A DNA stretch of 64,000 bases from Desulfamplus magnetovallimortis (GTDB taxonomy: Bacteria > Desulfobacterota > Desulfobacteria > Desulfobacterales > Desulfobacteraceae). Location of the stretch: contig NZ_LT828541.1 of assembly GCF_900170035.1 (NCBI RefSeq), positions 434,536-498,535 on the forward strand, given 5' to 3'. Positions 54,448-63,132 of the stretch are shown piece by piece. Each line of letters begins with the position of its first letter. The first letter of the stretch is position 1. The notes below the pieces were generated by a model. That model was not told where the DNA came from, made no database searches, and saw only the letters and a list, made by a program, of their open reading frames with translations. Position numbers and translations under genes: made by a program.

Positions 54448-55284
54448 ATGGCACGTAAAACGATTCTGATTGATGTCAATAGATGCACCGGCTGCTACAA
54501 CTGTTTTCTGGCCTGCCGGGATGAACATTTTGGTAATGACTATCTGCCATATTCGGCAGCACAGCCGTTGAATGGACAGTTCTGGATGAGGATTAACGAG
54601 ATTGAGCGAGGCAAATTTCCCCGCCCCAAACTCTCCCATATCCCCAATGCCTGCATGCACTGCGAGGCAGCCCCCTGCATTTCCGCAGCAAAAAATGGGG
54701 CAGTATATAAAAGAGATGACGGCATAGTGGTGATAGATCCTGAAAAGGCAAAGGGGCAAAAGGATATTGTCAATGCATGTCCCTACAGGGCTATTTACTG
54801 GAACGAGGAACTAGAAATCCCACAGAAATGCACCATGTGTGTCCATCGCCTTGAAGAGGGAGAAAAGATGCCCCGATGCGTTGAGTCATGCCCCACAGGT
54901 GCCATGTACTTTGGAGACATTGATGACCCTGAAAGTGAGATCTCAAAGGTAACTAAAGTGTCGAAAACAGAAAGTTTTCACCCTGAATATGGAACAGCTC
55001 CTTCTGTGAAATATATCGGCATTCCCAAAAGGTTTGTGGCCGGTGAAGTTGTGCTTTCAGATCAACAGGAAGAGTGTGCTGAAGGGGTAAAAATTATTCT
55101 TGAAGGAAATGGTGAAAAGCGGGAAATCCTCTCAGATGCCTATGGCGATTTTGAGTTTGAAGGTCTTGAGAAAAACAGCGCCTATTCCATTACCGTGGAA
55201 AAAGATGGTTATGACTCCTGTAAGGCCGAATTTTTCACCCGCACCGATGTGAACCTTGGGGAAATTGTAATCTCCCCTGCTTAA
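54448..55284 (+). CDS. Transhydroxylase-like iron-sulfur small subunit
   Basis: This 278-residue protein has ferredoxin-type [4Fe-4S] motifs: CTGCYNCFLACRDEHF near 13, CMHCEAAPC near 70, NACPYRAIYW near 107, CTMCVHRL near 126 and CVESCPTGAMYFGD near 142. A C-terminal Cna/transthyretin-like beta domain (about 205-278: GVKIILEGNGEKREILSDAY, GDFEFEGLEKNSAYSITVEK) is exactly the extra domain of the Pelobacter AthS subunit and is absent from other DMSO-reductase electron-transfer subunits. It supports the transhydroxylase assignment. It lies 5 nt after the large subunit. Confidence 0.87.
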   Translation: MARKTILIDVNRCTGCYNCFLACRDEHFGNDYLPYSAAQPLNGQFWMRINEIERGKFPRPKLSHIPNACMHCEAAPCISAAKNGAVYKRDDGIVVIDPEKAKGQKDIVNACPYRAIYWNEELEIPQKCTMCVHRLEEGEKMPRCVESCPTGAMYFGDIDDPESEISKVTKVSKTESFHPEYGTAPSVKYIGIPKRFVAGEVVLSDQQEECAEGVKIILEGNGEKREILSDAYGDFEFEGLEKNSAYSITVEKDGYDSCKAEFFTRTDVNLGEIVISPA

Positions 55285-55306
55285 CGAGATAGAAGATTAT
55301 AGTTAA

Positions 55307-55415
55307 GTACTCAAAATCGACATCTTATTGGTTTTTTCATTTACTGAATTTGTCTGAATCAGGATAACCAGGATAAACAAGAGTTCAGGATAGATAATCC
55401 TGCCGAACGTTCAAC
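55307..55415. repeat. R1 palindromic repeat, left half
   Basis: It starts TACTCAAAATCGACATCTTA and reaches ATAGATAATCCTGCC; the right arm is missing. It adjoins an M1 element. The 55285-55584 gap between the transhydroxylase pair and the cupin gene is filled by these two repeats plus a GTAGAGACAA/TTGTTTCTAC hairpin at 55532-55559. Confidence 0.7.
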
Positions 55416-55428
55416 AAAGGCTCAATTG

Positions 55429-55519
55429 GGTGGTGTCCCAAATATGTTGATGAGCTCTTCACAAACCTTGATTCAGCAGGGCTTTCACAAAAAGATATCA
55501 ACACTTTTATGACACTACC
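55429..55519. mobile_element. MITE M1, 91 bp, 8-bp target duplication
   Basis: It is identical to the copy at 16474-16564, with ends GGTGGTGTC and GACACTACC. Direct duplication CTCAATTG lies on both sides (55421-55428 and 55520-55527). It is non-coding and must be moved by a transposase encoded elsewhere. Confidence 0.88.
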
Positions 55520-55584
55520 CTCAATTGGATGTAGAGACAAGCCATCTTTTGTTTCTACATTCAACTATTTTAAGGAGAATCCGT

Positions 55585-55917
55585 ATGATCAGCGTAAAAG
55601 ACGCAAAAGGCACCCCCTATGATGCTGCCAAACATTTCGGGGTTTATGGTCTTCAGAAAATAACCGAGGCAGACTCCAAAAGAATTACTGTCTGTTACTC
55701 CTATTTTCAGCCAGATGGCGGGGCAGAAATGTCTCCATCTCCCAAGGAACGGGTCTATTATGTTACCAAAGGGTCCATTACTGTTAATGGAAAGGATGGA
55801 GAGTCACATCTTCTGAATGAAGGGGATATGATCTACATAGCCCCTGGGGAAGAGCGTGATATGACCATTAACAATGGAAAGCCGGCTGAAGTGCTTGTTT
55901 TTATTGTAACCCCATAG
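55585..55917 (+). CDS. Small cupin-domain protein
   Basis: This 110-residue single cupin is counted from the ATG at 55585 (AAGGAG upstream). The barrel includes YSYFQPDGGAEMSPSPKERV, YYVTKGSITVNGKDGESHLL, EGDMIYIAPGEERDMTINNG and AEVLVFIVTP. The usual HxHxxxE metal motif is not intact (motif 1 reads SPSPKERVYYVTKG), so metal binding is doubtful. It may be a sensor, lyase or ring-product isomerase within the aromatic gene set. The stop is TAG. Confidence 0.8.
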   Translation: MISVKDAKGTPYDAAKHFGVYGLQKITEADSKRITVCYSYFQPDGGAEMSPSPKERVYYVTKGSITVNGKDGESHLLNEGDMIYIAPGEERDMTINNGKPAEVLVFIVTP

Positions 55918-55926
55918 GGCTTTTTA

Positions 55927-56207
55927 ATTAGGGCTTTTTAATAAGGATTTCATTTTTTCAGACAAATGGCAAACCTTACTCAAAATCGACATCTTATTGC
56001 TTTTTCAGAAGTTATTGCAGTTGTCTGAACCAGGATAACCAGGATGGATAGGATGCTCAGGATAAGATAATCCTGCCTTATCCTGTTAATCTTGGGAATC
56101 CTGATTCAGACAGTGTTGACAAGGCTTACAAGATCATAGGTGTCGACTTTGAGTAATTAGAGCTTTTTAATAAGGATTTCATTTTTTCAGACAAATGGCA
56201 AACCTTA
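55927..56207. repeat. Full R1 copy flanked by a 52-bp direct repeat
   Basis: R1 occupies 55977-56157 (ACTCAAAATCGACATC to GTGTCGACTTTGAGTAA). The 52 bp before it (55927-55978, ATTAGGGCTTTTTAATAAGG onward) recur after it (56156-56207) with one mismatch. The flanking duplication is far longer than a normal transposition footprint. Confidence 0.85.
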
Positions 56208-56245
56208 GAATGAACCAATATTTTTATAGTGCCAATTTTGATGCT

Positions 56246-56340
56246 CCTGTAAAAAGTCGAAATCTGCAAAATCGCTATTAATAATTTCAGCATGTTATAA
56301 CTGCAAAAATGCTGAAATCTGACTTTTTACGAGGCCATTA
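56246..56340. repeat. R5 hairpin repeat
   Basis: GTAAAAAGTCGAAATC pairs with a later GACTTTTTAC, and TTTCAGCAT... with ATGCTGAAATC. It ends in ACGAGGCCATTAA. A degenerate copy lies at 12715-12840. It sits just before the SDR gene. Confidence 0.7.
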
Positions 56341-56366
56341 ATTTTTAATAATAACGAGGAATAAGA

Positions 56367-57134
56367 ATGAAAGATATATTTAAGTTAAGTGGAAAAATCG
56401 CTGTTGTCACAGGTGGTGCAGGCGGCATCGGAGAAGCACTGGCCCTTGGATTGGGAGTTCATGGAGCCACAGTGATCGTCTCCAGTCGTAACAAGGATGC
56501 CATTGAGGCCGTAGCTGCTAAAATCACAAAAGAGTCCGGCAACGAAGCCATTGCTATTCCCTGTGATGTCACAAGTGAAGCAAGTATGGCTGATCTTGTG
56601 GATGTCGTGGTTAAAAAATATGGAAGAATTGATATCCTGGTTAATGCCATGGGAATGAATATAAAGCATGATGCCTTTGAGTATCCTGTGGAGGATTGGG
56701 AAAAGCTTTTTAATGTCAATGTAAAGGGCACCATGATTGCCTGTAAGGCTGTGGGACGGGTTATGAAAGAGCAGAAGTGCGGTTCCATAATAAATCTTTC
56801 TTCAGTAAGAGGAATCAGGGGCTACAGCGGCGGAAATTCCGGCTATTGTGCCACCAAAGGGGCTGTGGAGCTTGTCACAAAAGCCCTTGCCATTGAGTGG
56901 GCACCCCTTAATATCCGCGTCAATGCCATAGGTCCTGCCCTGATCATCACCCCAGGGACAAAACACATTGCCGATAATCCCGAGCTTGCCAAAAAATATG
57001 CCGCAGCCGTTCCCATGGGACGCATTGGCCTGCCCGAAGATCTTGCCGGAGCATGTGTATTTCTGGCTTCAGATGCAGCCGGATTTATTTCAGGGCAGAC
57101 CATTTTTGTGGATGGCGGGCTGACAGCACAGTAA
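56367..57134 (+). CDS. Short-chain dehydrogenase/reductase
   Basis: This 255-residue classical SDR has the NAD(P)-binding VTGGAGGIGEALALGLG near 14, VNAMGMN near 90, INLSSVRGIRGY with Ser near 142, and YCATKGAVE (YxxxK) near 156. The C-terminus FISGQTIFVDGGLTAQ is typical. It is annotated generically as gluconate 5-dehydrogenase-like; in this context it could be a phloroglucinol-type ring reductase or a hydroxyacyl-CoA dehydrogenase. Arg at VIVSSRNKD after strand 2 hints at NADPH. Confidence 0.85.
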   Translation: MKDIFKLSGKIAVVTGGAGGIGEALALGLGVHGATVIVSSRNKDAIEAVAAKITKESGNEAIAIPCDVTSEASMADLVDVVVKKYGRIDILVNAMGMNIKHDAFEYPVEDWEKLFNVNVKGTMIACKAVGRVMKEQKCGSIINLSSVRGIRGYSGGNSGYCATKGAVELVTKALAIEWAPLNIRVNAIGPALIITPGTKHIADNPELAKKYAAAVPMGRIGLPEDLAGACVFLASDAAGFISGQTIFVDGGLTAQ

Positions 57135-57163
57135 TTTTACTCCATTAAAATTGAGGAGAATCC

Positions 57164-57862
57164 ATGACTGGATTGGATATCATTGAAAAGGCCAGACAGG
57201 AAAAACGCACCATCCTGACAGAAATTGAGGCCAAACAGATTTTAGGTGAAATTGGAATCAACTGCACGGACACGCGCCTTGCCACAACAAAGCAAGAGGC
57301 GGTGGCGTTGAGTGAAGAGATGGGATATCCGGTGGTGTTGAAGATATCCTCGGTTGACATTACACACAAAAGCGATGCCGGCGGTGTCAAGGTCAATCTC
57401 AAAGATAGGGCAGAAGTTGAAAAGGCTTTTGACGAGATTATGACATCATGCAGGGCTGCCTGTCCCGATGCCGATATAGAAGGTGTTGCTGTACAGGGCA
57501 TGGCAAAAACCGGCACAGAGATAATTATGGGAATGATAAAGGATCCAAGTTTTGGACCGGTTGTGATGTTCGGGCTTGGTGGTGTATTGGTTGAAGTGTT
57601 AAAAGATGTCTCCTTCCGCATTGTCCCAATAGAGAAAAAAGATGCCATTGAGATGACAGGTGAAATCCAGGGGAAAAAACTGCTTGAAGGCTATCGGGGA
57701 CAAGAGCCTGCTGATATCGCTTATCTACAGGATATGCTGCTGAAGCTCTCGGATTTTGTGGATAACACACCCGGCATTGAAGAGATCGACATGAATCCGG
57801 TGTTTACATACAAAGAGGGAGCCGCAGTGGTTGATGCGCGGATCATTCTTGCAGCAGATTAA
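57164..57862 (+). CDS. ADP-forming acyl-CoA synthetase, ATP-grasp (beta) subunit
   Basis: This 232-residue stand-alone ATP-grasp_5 subunit has LTEIEAKQILGEIGIN near 19, YPVVLKISSVDITHKSDAGG near 51, and EEIDMNPVFTYKEGAAVVDA near the end. It pairs with the CoA-binding alpha subunit encoded downstream to interconvert acyl-CoA + ADP + Pi and acid + CoA + ATP. It could activate a ring-cleavage acid or harvest ATP from a product CoA ester. A GAGGAG site precedes the ATG. Confidence 0.9.
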   Translation: MTGLDIIEKARQEKRTILTEIEAKQILGEIGINCTDTRLATTKQEAVALSEEMGYPVVLKISSVDITHKSDAGGVKVNLKDRAEVEKAFDEIMTSCRAACPDADIEGVAVQGMAKTGTEIIMGMIKDPSFGPVVMFGLGGVLVEVLKDVSFRIVPIEKKDAIEMTGEIQGKKLLEGYRGQEPADIAYLQDMLLKLSDFVDNTPGIEEIDMNPVFTYKEGAAVVDARIILAAD

Positions 57863-58068
57863 CTACTACTGCTTTGTCAAATCTTAATTTTAGTGTTAAT
57901 TCTATTAACAGAGTACCCTGAATCTTAGTCTTGACGAAGCACTACCTGATTATCAATGATCATGAAAAATCCTGTAAAAAGAAGCCGGATTAATTTTGTG
58001 CAGGTATTTCAAACAGATAGTAAACACCAATTCGCCAAACCAAGTGAGATAAAGGATGGTGCAAAGCC

Positions 58069-59451
58069 ATGATGGAACTATTTTTTAAACCCAAATCTAT
58101 TGCTGTAATCGGAGCAAGCGGAACCCCTGGAAAACTGGGGTACGTAATCATAAAAAATATATCTGACAGCGATTTCAGCGGAAATGTCTATCCTGTAAAC
58201 CCCAAATCAGATGAAATCCTGGGATATAAGGTCTATCGCAGTGTAACAGAAATTCCCGGAGATGTTGATCTGGTTGTTACAGTTCTTCCCACTCCAAAAC
58301 TTACTGTTGCAACCATGGAAGATTGCGCTAAAAAGGGCGTTAAAGCCGTAATAATCGAATCTGCCGGATTTGCTGAAATGGGAGGAGATGGAAAACTCTA
58401 TCAGCAACAGATAGTTGATATTGCAAAGAAAAACAATATTCGGGTAATGGGGCCTAACTGTTCCGGTATTGTATCACGGGACATTGTAACATCCATTTAC
58501 CCGATAACAAAAAAAGTACCAAAGGGTAATGTGGTGCTCATAGGTCAGTCAGGCCTTCTTGCTGCGGGAATGGCATCGGATCTTGTGGAGAACGAAAGCC
58601 TGAATGTCAGAAATGTCTGTTCATTCGGCAACAAGTGCGATGTCAATGAAAATGACCTTTTAGAATACTTTGGCAATCAGGATGATGTGGATGTTATCTC
58701 CATGTATCTTGAAACGATTTCCGATGGAAGAAATCTTACCCGTATTGCCAAAAAGGTTGCTGCAGAAAAACCGGTTATCTTTCTTTCCGGAGGGCGTACC
58801 GAAGCCGGTGCCAGAGCAGCCATGAGCCATACCGGAAGTATTGCAAGCAATGCAATGATTGTTGAGGCTGCTGTGAAGCAGACCGGCATGATAATGGCCG
58901 ATGATTTTACAGAACTTAAAGATTTTGCAAGGGTGTTTTCCACCCAGCCCCTTCCCAAAGGAAACCGGGTGGCTGTCATTACTCTGGCCGGAAGTGTAGG
59001 GGTCAATGTTTCTGATCTTTGTGCAAATTTTGGTCTGGAGCTGCCAAAACTTACTCCGGAAACAACAGAGAAACTAAAGGATATGTTTGACACACCAGTA
59101 TCAAATCCCGTTGACCTCTATTTTTCCGTAACTAAGATAGGCTTTACCAAAACACTTGAGACCACTTTTCCTGATGCATTCCGTGATCCCAATATTGATG
59201 CGGCTGTCATTATTCTGGCAGGCTTTAAATATACCGAGGAAGCTGTTCAGAAAAAGATCATCCAGAAAATTGTCAAAGAGGTTGGAAAGCCTGTTGTGGT
59301 ATGCATGGTTGTTGGATACAACAAATACAAAAACGTGATCATGGATGAAATGGGAAAAGAGTTGCCGGTCTTTCCCTCTTTGATCTCCGGTGTCAAAGCC
59401 TTGAGCAAACTGTGTGAATACGGCATCCGTAAACAGAAAATGTCATCCTGA
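58069..59451 (+). CDS. ADP-forming acyl-CoA synthetase, CoA-binding (alpha) subunit
   Basis: This 460-residue protein has domains in order: CoA_binding (KSIAVIGASGTPGKLGYVII), succinyl-CoA-ligase-like domain (KGNVVLIGQSGLLAAGMASD) and ligase_CoA. The phospho-histidine lies in GARAAMSHTGSIASNAMIVE near residue 262. LAGSVGVNVSDLC and TPVSNPVDLYFSVTKIG are typical of acetyl-CoA synthetase (ADP-forming) alpha chains. A gap of about 206 nt without features separates it from the beta subunit. The gene ends 12 nt before the hydratase. Confidence 0.9.
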   Translation: MMELFFKPKSIAVIGASGTPGKLGYVIIKNISDSDFSGNVYPVNPKSDEILGYKVYRSVTEIPGDVDLVVTVLPTPKLTVATMEDCAKKGVKAVIIESAGFAEMGGDGKLYQQQIVDIAKKNNIRVMGPNCSGIVSRDIVTSIYPITKKVPKGNVVLIGQSGLLAAGMASDLVENESLNVRNVCSFGNKCDVNENDLLEYFGNQDDVDVISMYLETISDGRNLTRIAKKVAAEKPVIFLSGGRTEAGARAAMSHTGSIASNAMIVEAAVKQTGMIMADDFTELKDFARVFSTQPLPKGNRVAVITLAGSVGVNVSDLCANFGLELPKLTPETTEKLKDMFDTPVSNPVDLYFSVTKIGFTKTLETTFPDAFRDPNIDAAVIILAGFKYTEEAVQKKIIQKIVKEVGKPVVVCMVVGYNKYKNVIMDEMGKELPVFPSLISGVKALSKLCEYGIRKQKMSS

Positions 59452-59463
59452 GGAGATAAGGGT

Positions 59464-60231
59464 ATGTCTTACGAAAATATCATTTTGGAAAAAGAAGAGA
59501 AGATTGCCATCATTACCTTCAATCGCCCCGAGGCCATGAATGCCCTGAATATCAAAACACGGGCGGAATTTGCAGCAGCCGTCAAGGATGTTGAAGAGGA
59601 TGATGCCATAAAAGTGCTGATTCTAACAGGCTCTGGAAAAGCCTTTGTAGCAGGTTCTGATATAAAGGAGTTCCACGCCACAACACCCTTTGCAGCACAC
59701 AATATCGTTCGTTTGGGCTCCATTGTGGAAAAGCTTGGAAAACCTGTTATTGCAGCAGTAAACGGTTTCTGCCTTGGCGGCGGCTGTGAGATTGCCATGG
59801 CCTGTGATCTTATTATTGCCTCGGAAAAGGCAAAGTTCGGTCAGCCTGAAATTAATCTCGGCATCATTCCCGGAGGTGGCGGTACCCAGCGTTTGCAGCG
59901 TCTCATTGGTGTCTGCAGGGCAAAGGAACTCATTTTTACCGGAGATATTATACGGGCAGATGAGGCAGAGAGAATCGGCCTTGTCAACCGTGTTGTGGGT
60001 ATGGATGAGTTGATGCCAAAGGCAAAGGAGATAGCAGCCAAGATTGCCACAAAGAGCTCAGCAGCATTGAAGCTTGCCAAGCAGGCCATCAACAAGGGAA
60101 TGCAGACAAGCCTTCAGGATGGCCTTGACTACGAATATGAGATGTATGCCCTCTCTCTATCCCTGGAGGACAAAACAGAAGGGGTGAATGCCTTCCTTGA
60201 AAAAAGGGCACCCAATTTTGTTGGTCGTTAA
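59464..60231 (+). CDS. Enoyl-CoA hydratase (crotonase family)
   Basis: This 255-residue protein carries both catalytic Glu residues of true hydratases, GGGCEIAMACD (Glu109) and FGQPEINLGIIPGGGGTQRL (Glu129), at the standard 20-residue spacing. The oxyanion hole is FVAGSDIKEF and GGGCE. It would hydrate an enoyl-CoA to a hydroxyacyl-CoA. Ring hydrolases such as those of benzoyl-CoA pathways share this fold, so hydrolysis of a cyclic product is also conceivable. Start preceded by GAGG. Confidence 0.9.
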   Translation: MSYENIILEKEEKIAIITFNRPEAMNALNIKTRAEFAAAVKDVEEDDAIKVLILTGSGKAFVAGSDIKEFHATTPFAAHNIVRLGSIVEKLGKPVIAAVNGFCLGGGCEIAMACDLIIASEKAKFGQPEINLGIIPGGGGTQRLQRLIGVCRAKELIFTGDIIRADEAERIGLVNRVVGMDELMPKAKEIAAKIATKSSAALKLAKQAINKGMQTSLQDGLDYEYEMYALSLSLEDKTEGVNAFLEKRAPNFVGR

Positions 60232-60327
60232 TCCCCCATTTGATTCAGTAATAGGGCATGATGAATCAGGATGCCCGGGATTAACAGGATAATCAATCAG
60301 GATACAAAATTTATTAGGAACAATACA

Positions 60328-60762
60328 ATGGAAAACATGGCAAACAAAGTAGCACGAATACCCAATTTAGTCGATTGGTCAACCGGTGAAGTGAGATTGA
60401 TGAGTGCAAAATGCAACTCATGCGGCACCTATTTTTTTCCAAGGGAACATTATCAGCATCGCCCTGGATGCTCAAGGGAAGGTGTGGAGAACGTACTTCT
60501 TCCCCACAAAGGGAAACTGGCCAGTTACACCATTCAATATTATCCCTGCCCCGCACCTTTTAAAACCGAAAAAAAGATAACCCCTTACGGTATTGGCCTT
60601 GTTGAGTTTGAAGATGAGAAAATTCAGGTGGCCGGCATCATAACCGATACCGATCTCAAATCTCTTAAAATGGGGATGGAGATGGAGACCACAATTCTTG
60701 AAATGTTTACAAATGAAGAGAAACAGCAAGTGGTCACCTGGGCATTTAAAGCGGTTAAATAA
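60328..60762 (+). CDS. DUF35 OB-fold, zinc-ribbon acyl-CoA-binding protein
   Basis: This 144-residue protein is counted from the ATG at 60328 (AGGA upstream). The rubredoxin-like zinc ribbon KCNSCGTYFFPREHYQHRPG has CxxC plus a later Cys/His. The OB fold follows (GKLASYTIQYYPCPAPF; YGIGLVEFEDEKIQVAGIIT). Such proteins pair with SCP-x-type thiolases, as in BbsA/BbsB benzoylsuccinyl-CoA thiolase and in archaeal HMG-CoA synthase/thiolase complexes. The thiolase is the next gene. An R1 remnant lies at 60247-60300. Confidence 0.88.
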   Translation: MENMANKVARIPNLVDWSTGEVRLMSAKCNSCGTYFFPREHYQHRPGCSREGVENVLLPHKGKLASYTIQYYPCPAPFKTEKKITPYGIGLVEFEDEKIQVAGIITDTDLKSLKMGMEMETTILEMFTNEEKQQVVTWAFKAVK

Positions 60763-60806
60763 CGAATCAGCGATCAGTAGAAGCATATAAAAAAGGGATA
60801 ATAAAA

Positions 60807-61988
60807 ATGAGAGATGTATATATTATTGGAACCGGAATACACCCCTGGATGGGTTTTTCTGAGCAGGTATTTGCCGATTTTGCGGCTGTGGCTGTTGATA
60901 ATGCATTGAAAGATGCAGACATTGAGTGGAAAAAAATCCAGGCCATCATGGCTGGAATTTTTATTTATGGTGGAAATGCAGGTCACCTTTCCGGTCAGTA
61001 TCTGGAGAGCATCTTTGGTGAAACCGGCGTTCCTGTTGTAAATGTCTATAATGCCTGTGCCACAGGCTCCGCCTCCATCAGGATGGCATATAACAGCGTT
61101 GCTGCCGGTGAGACAGATACTGCTCTTGCCTTTGGAGCAGACGTTTCCCCAAAAGGTTTTCTTACTGCAAAATCCGACAATGCAGTTCAGGACAGGGATG
61201 TAATCCGCTGGAAAATGGGCGGAATGCCTAATCCCATTTACTGGGCACTGGAGTGCAGGAAAAGAATGGAAAAATATGACACCACAGAAGAAGATTTGGC
61301 ATTGGTAAAGGTGCTGATGAGTGAATATGGCTCCAAAAATCCCCATGCACGCTTTAAAAAGACCTACACCATAGAAGAGGTACTGAACTCTGTCTATGTC
61401 TGCGATCCTTTAAGACTCTTTGAGATATGTCCTGTCAGTACCGGTGCTGCCGCGGTAATTGTCACAGCAGACAAGGAGCTTATTGCCAAAGCAGATAAAG
61501 CTGTTAAGATCAATGCCACCACAATGGGAAGTGCCATCTATGGCGATCCAACAATCCGTATCTCTGCTCTTTCATGCCCAGCTGTTCCAGAAGCACCCAT
61601 GCTGAGTGAAAGCTATTCAGCTTCACGTCAGGCCTATGAAAAATCAGGCATCGGACCGGAAGACATTGATGTTCTGGAGCTTCCGGACAACAGCTCCTGG
61701 CATTATCTGGTCTATCTTGAGACCTGTGGGTTCTGTAAAGATGGCGAAGCTGACAAAATGCTCAGGGAAGGTGAGACTAAAATCGGCGGAAAACTGCCTG
61801 TAAATCCAAGTGGAGGATTCTCTTCCCATGGAGAAGCTCTTTCTGCCCAGGCGCTCTGGCAGGTAATTGAATGCACCAATCAGCTCAGGGGCCGGTGCGG
61901 TGAAAGACAGGTTGAAAATCCTAAGGTAGCCATGGCTCAGACCTATGGCCTTATGGGAAACAGCGGGACAACTATACTATCTGTATAA
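60807..61988 (+). CDS. Thiolase (SCP-x/lipid-transfer type)
   Basis: This 393-residue thiolase-fold protein has its nucleophilic Cys in VYNACATGSASIRMA (Cys84) and catalytic His in PSGGFSSHGEALSAQALWQV. The second Cys of canonical degradative thiolases is replaced in the C-terminal GLMGNSGTTILSV, as in the DUF35-dependent class. It would cleave a 3-oxoacyl-CoA with CoA to acetyl-CoA plus a shortened acyl-CoA. It ends the plus-strand gene set. Start after AAAAGGGA. Confidence 0.9.
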   Translation: MRDVYIIGTGIHPWMGFSEQVFADFAAVAVDNALKDADIEWKKIQAIMAGIFIYGGNAGHLSGQYLESIFGETGVPVVNVYNACATGSASIRMAYNSVAAGETDTALAFGADVSPKGFLTAKSDNAVQDRDVIRWKMGGMPNPIYWALECRKRMEKYDTTEEDLALVKVLMSEYGSKNPHARFKKTYTIEEVLNSVYVCDPLRLFEICPVSTGAAAVIVTADKELIAKADKAVKINATTMGSAIYGDPTIRISALSCPAVPEAPMLSESYSASRQAYEKSGIGPEDIDVLELPDNSSWHYLVYLETCGFCKDGEADKMLREGETKIGGKLPVNPSGGFSSHGEALSAQALWQVIECTNQLRGRCGERQVENPKVAMAQTYGLMGNSGTTILSV

Positions 61989-62059
61989 CTTCCACGATGC
62001 AAAATGCGTTACAATCTAATCAATGAAAGTGGTATTTTGTTTTTTAATTTTGCAGCTAT

Positions 62060-62290
62060 TGAATTTGTCTGAAGCAGGATAAAAAGGATATTCAGGATAG
62101 ATAAACCTGCCTTATCCTGTTAATCCTGGGCATCCTGATTCAGACATTTTTGACAAAGAATGAGCAGGAAATAAACTTGTGTTGTCAGAAAAGAGAGAAG
62201 TCTTTGAAACATGTCACCAAAATGTACGAATGTGCAAGTGGTTTTAGACTCATTAAAAGCCTCAAAGAGCATAGGTGTCGGTTTCAAAAA
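62060..62290. repeat. R1 palindromic repeat, diverged
   Basis: The core TTGTCTGAAGCAGGATAAAA ... GGGCATCCTGATTCAGACA is intact. The right end is displaced to 62255-62285 (GCCTCAAAGAGCATAGGTGT). It fills the convergent gap between the thiolase and the second transhydroxylase pair; a terminator-like role for its hairpin is possible. No gene is present from 61989 to 62292. Confidence 0.65.
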
Positions 62291-62292
62291 CG

Positions 62293-63132
62293 TCATATCC
62301 AGCTAACTTTTGCAAAACAGCTTTCCACAAGTTCAATATCAAATTCATCTGTCACTTTATGCTGATAAATGACCCTTATCTGATATTTGCCCCTTTTTTC
62401 CGGAAGTCCTGAAAATCTGTATTCTCCGAATGAATCAGTAATTTTTTGATCAACTAGAGAACCATTTTTAAACAACTCCACTGTGACTCCTTCAACACAC
62501 TCTTCCACTCCATTTTTTCTGGTTGCAACTGATCCAGCTATAAAACATTTTCTATAAAGGGAAAGATTTTTATACATAACTATTGAACGCCCTCTCATTA
62601 CTTTATGAAATGATTCAAGATCATTTGCCTTGATAAATGAGAAAAGCTCCTCTTCCGGAAGCGATTTGAAGGTCAAAGCTCCAGTGGGGCATGCCTGGAC
62701 ACATCGCGGTGCCTTCCAGCCATCATCAAGCAGATGTGCGCATAGGGTACATTTTTGAGGTGTCTGATTTTCCTCGTTCCACCATATGGCACCCTGGGGA
62801 CAGGCTTTGACCAGATTCCGTTTTCCTCTGGCTTTTTCAGGATCAACAACTACTATGCCGTCAGATCGCTGATATATCTCTTTTTTCGATGTATTCCGAA
62901 CACATGCTGCATCTTCACAGTGAAAACAGGGTTTTGGAAGATAGGTGACTGAAATATAAGGGAATTCCCCTTGTTCCCGTGTCAATATGTTCATCCAGCG
63001 GTGGCCGTGGAGAGGCTGGCTTAAAGTATAGGGCTTCCAGTCATTTTGATAGTGCTCATCCTTGCAGGCGAGAAAACAGTTATTGCAGTTTTCGCACTTT
63101 TCTATATCTATGATCATCAACCATTTATTCAT
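62293..63132 (-). CDS. Second transhydroxylase-like iron-sulfur small subunit
   Basis: This 279-residue paralogue of the 54448 protein has [47 protein letters not shown] and [12 protein letters not shown], plus the C-terminal Cna/transthyretin-like domain ([40 protein letters not shown]). The two small subunits are clearly related but diverged, so the pairs arose by old duplication or separate acquisition. The start overlaps the stop of the large subunit (ATGA). Confidence 0.87.
   Translation of the reverse strand: MNKWLMIIDIEKCENCNNCFLACKDEHYQNDWKPYTLSQPLHGHRWMNILTREQGEFPYISVTYLPKPCFHCEDAACVRNTSKKEIYQRSDGIVVVDPEKARGKRNLVKACPQGAIWWNEENQTPQKCTLCAHLLDDGWKAPRCVQACPTGALTFKSLPEEELFSFIKANDLESFHKVMRGRSIVMYKNLSLYRKCFIAGSVATRKNGVEECVEGVTVELFKNGSLVDQKITDSFGEYRFSGLPEKRGKYQIRVIYQHKVTDEFDIELVESCFAKVSWI

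Noticed and set aside
51926-55284. Formate dehydrogenase, DMSO reductase or polysulfide reductase
   Set aside because: The large subunit lacks the N-terminal [4Fe-4S] Cys set, the Mo ligand position is Ser in the DSW context of transhydroxylase, and the small subunit has the AthS-type extra domain. No membrane anchor subunit is encoded.
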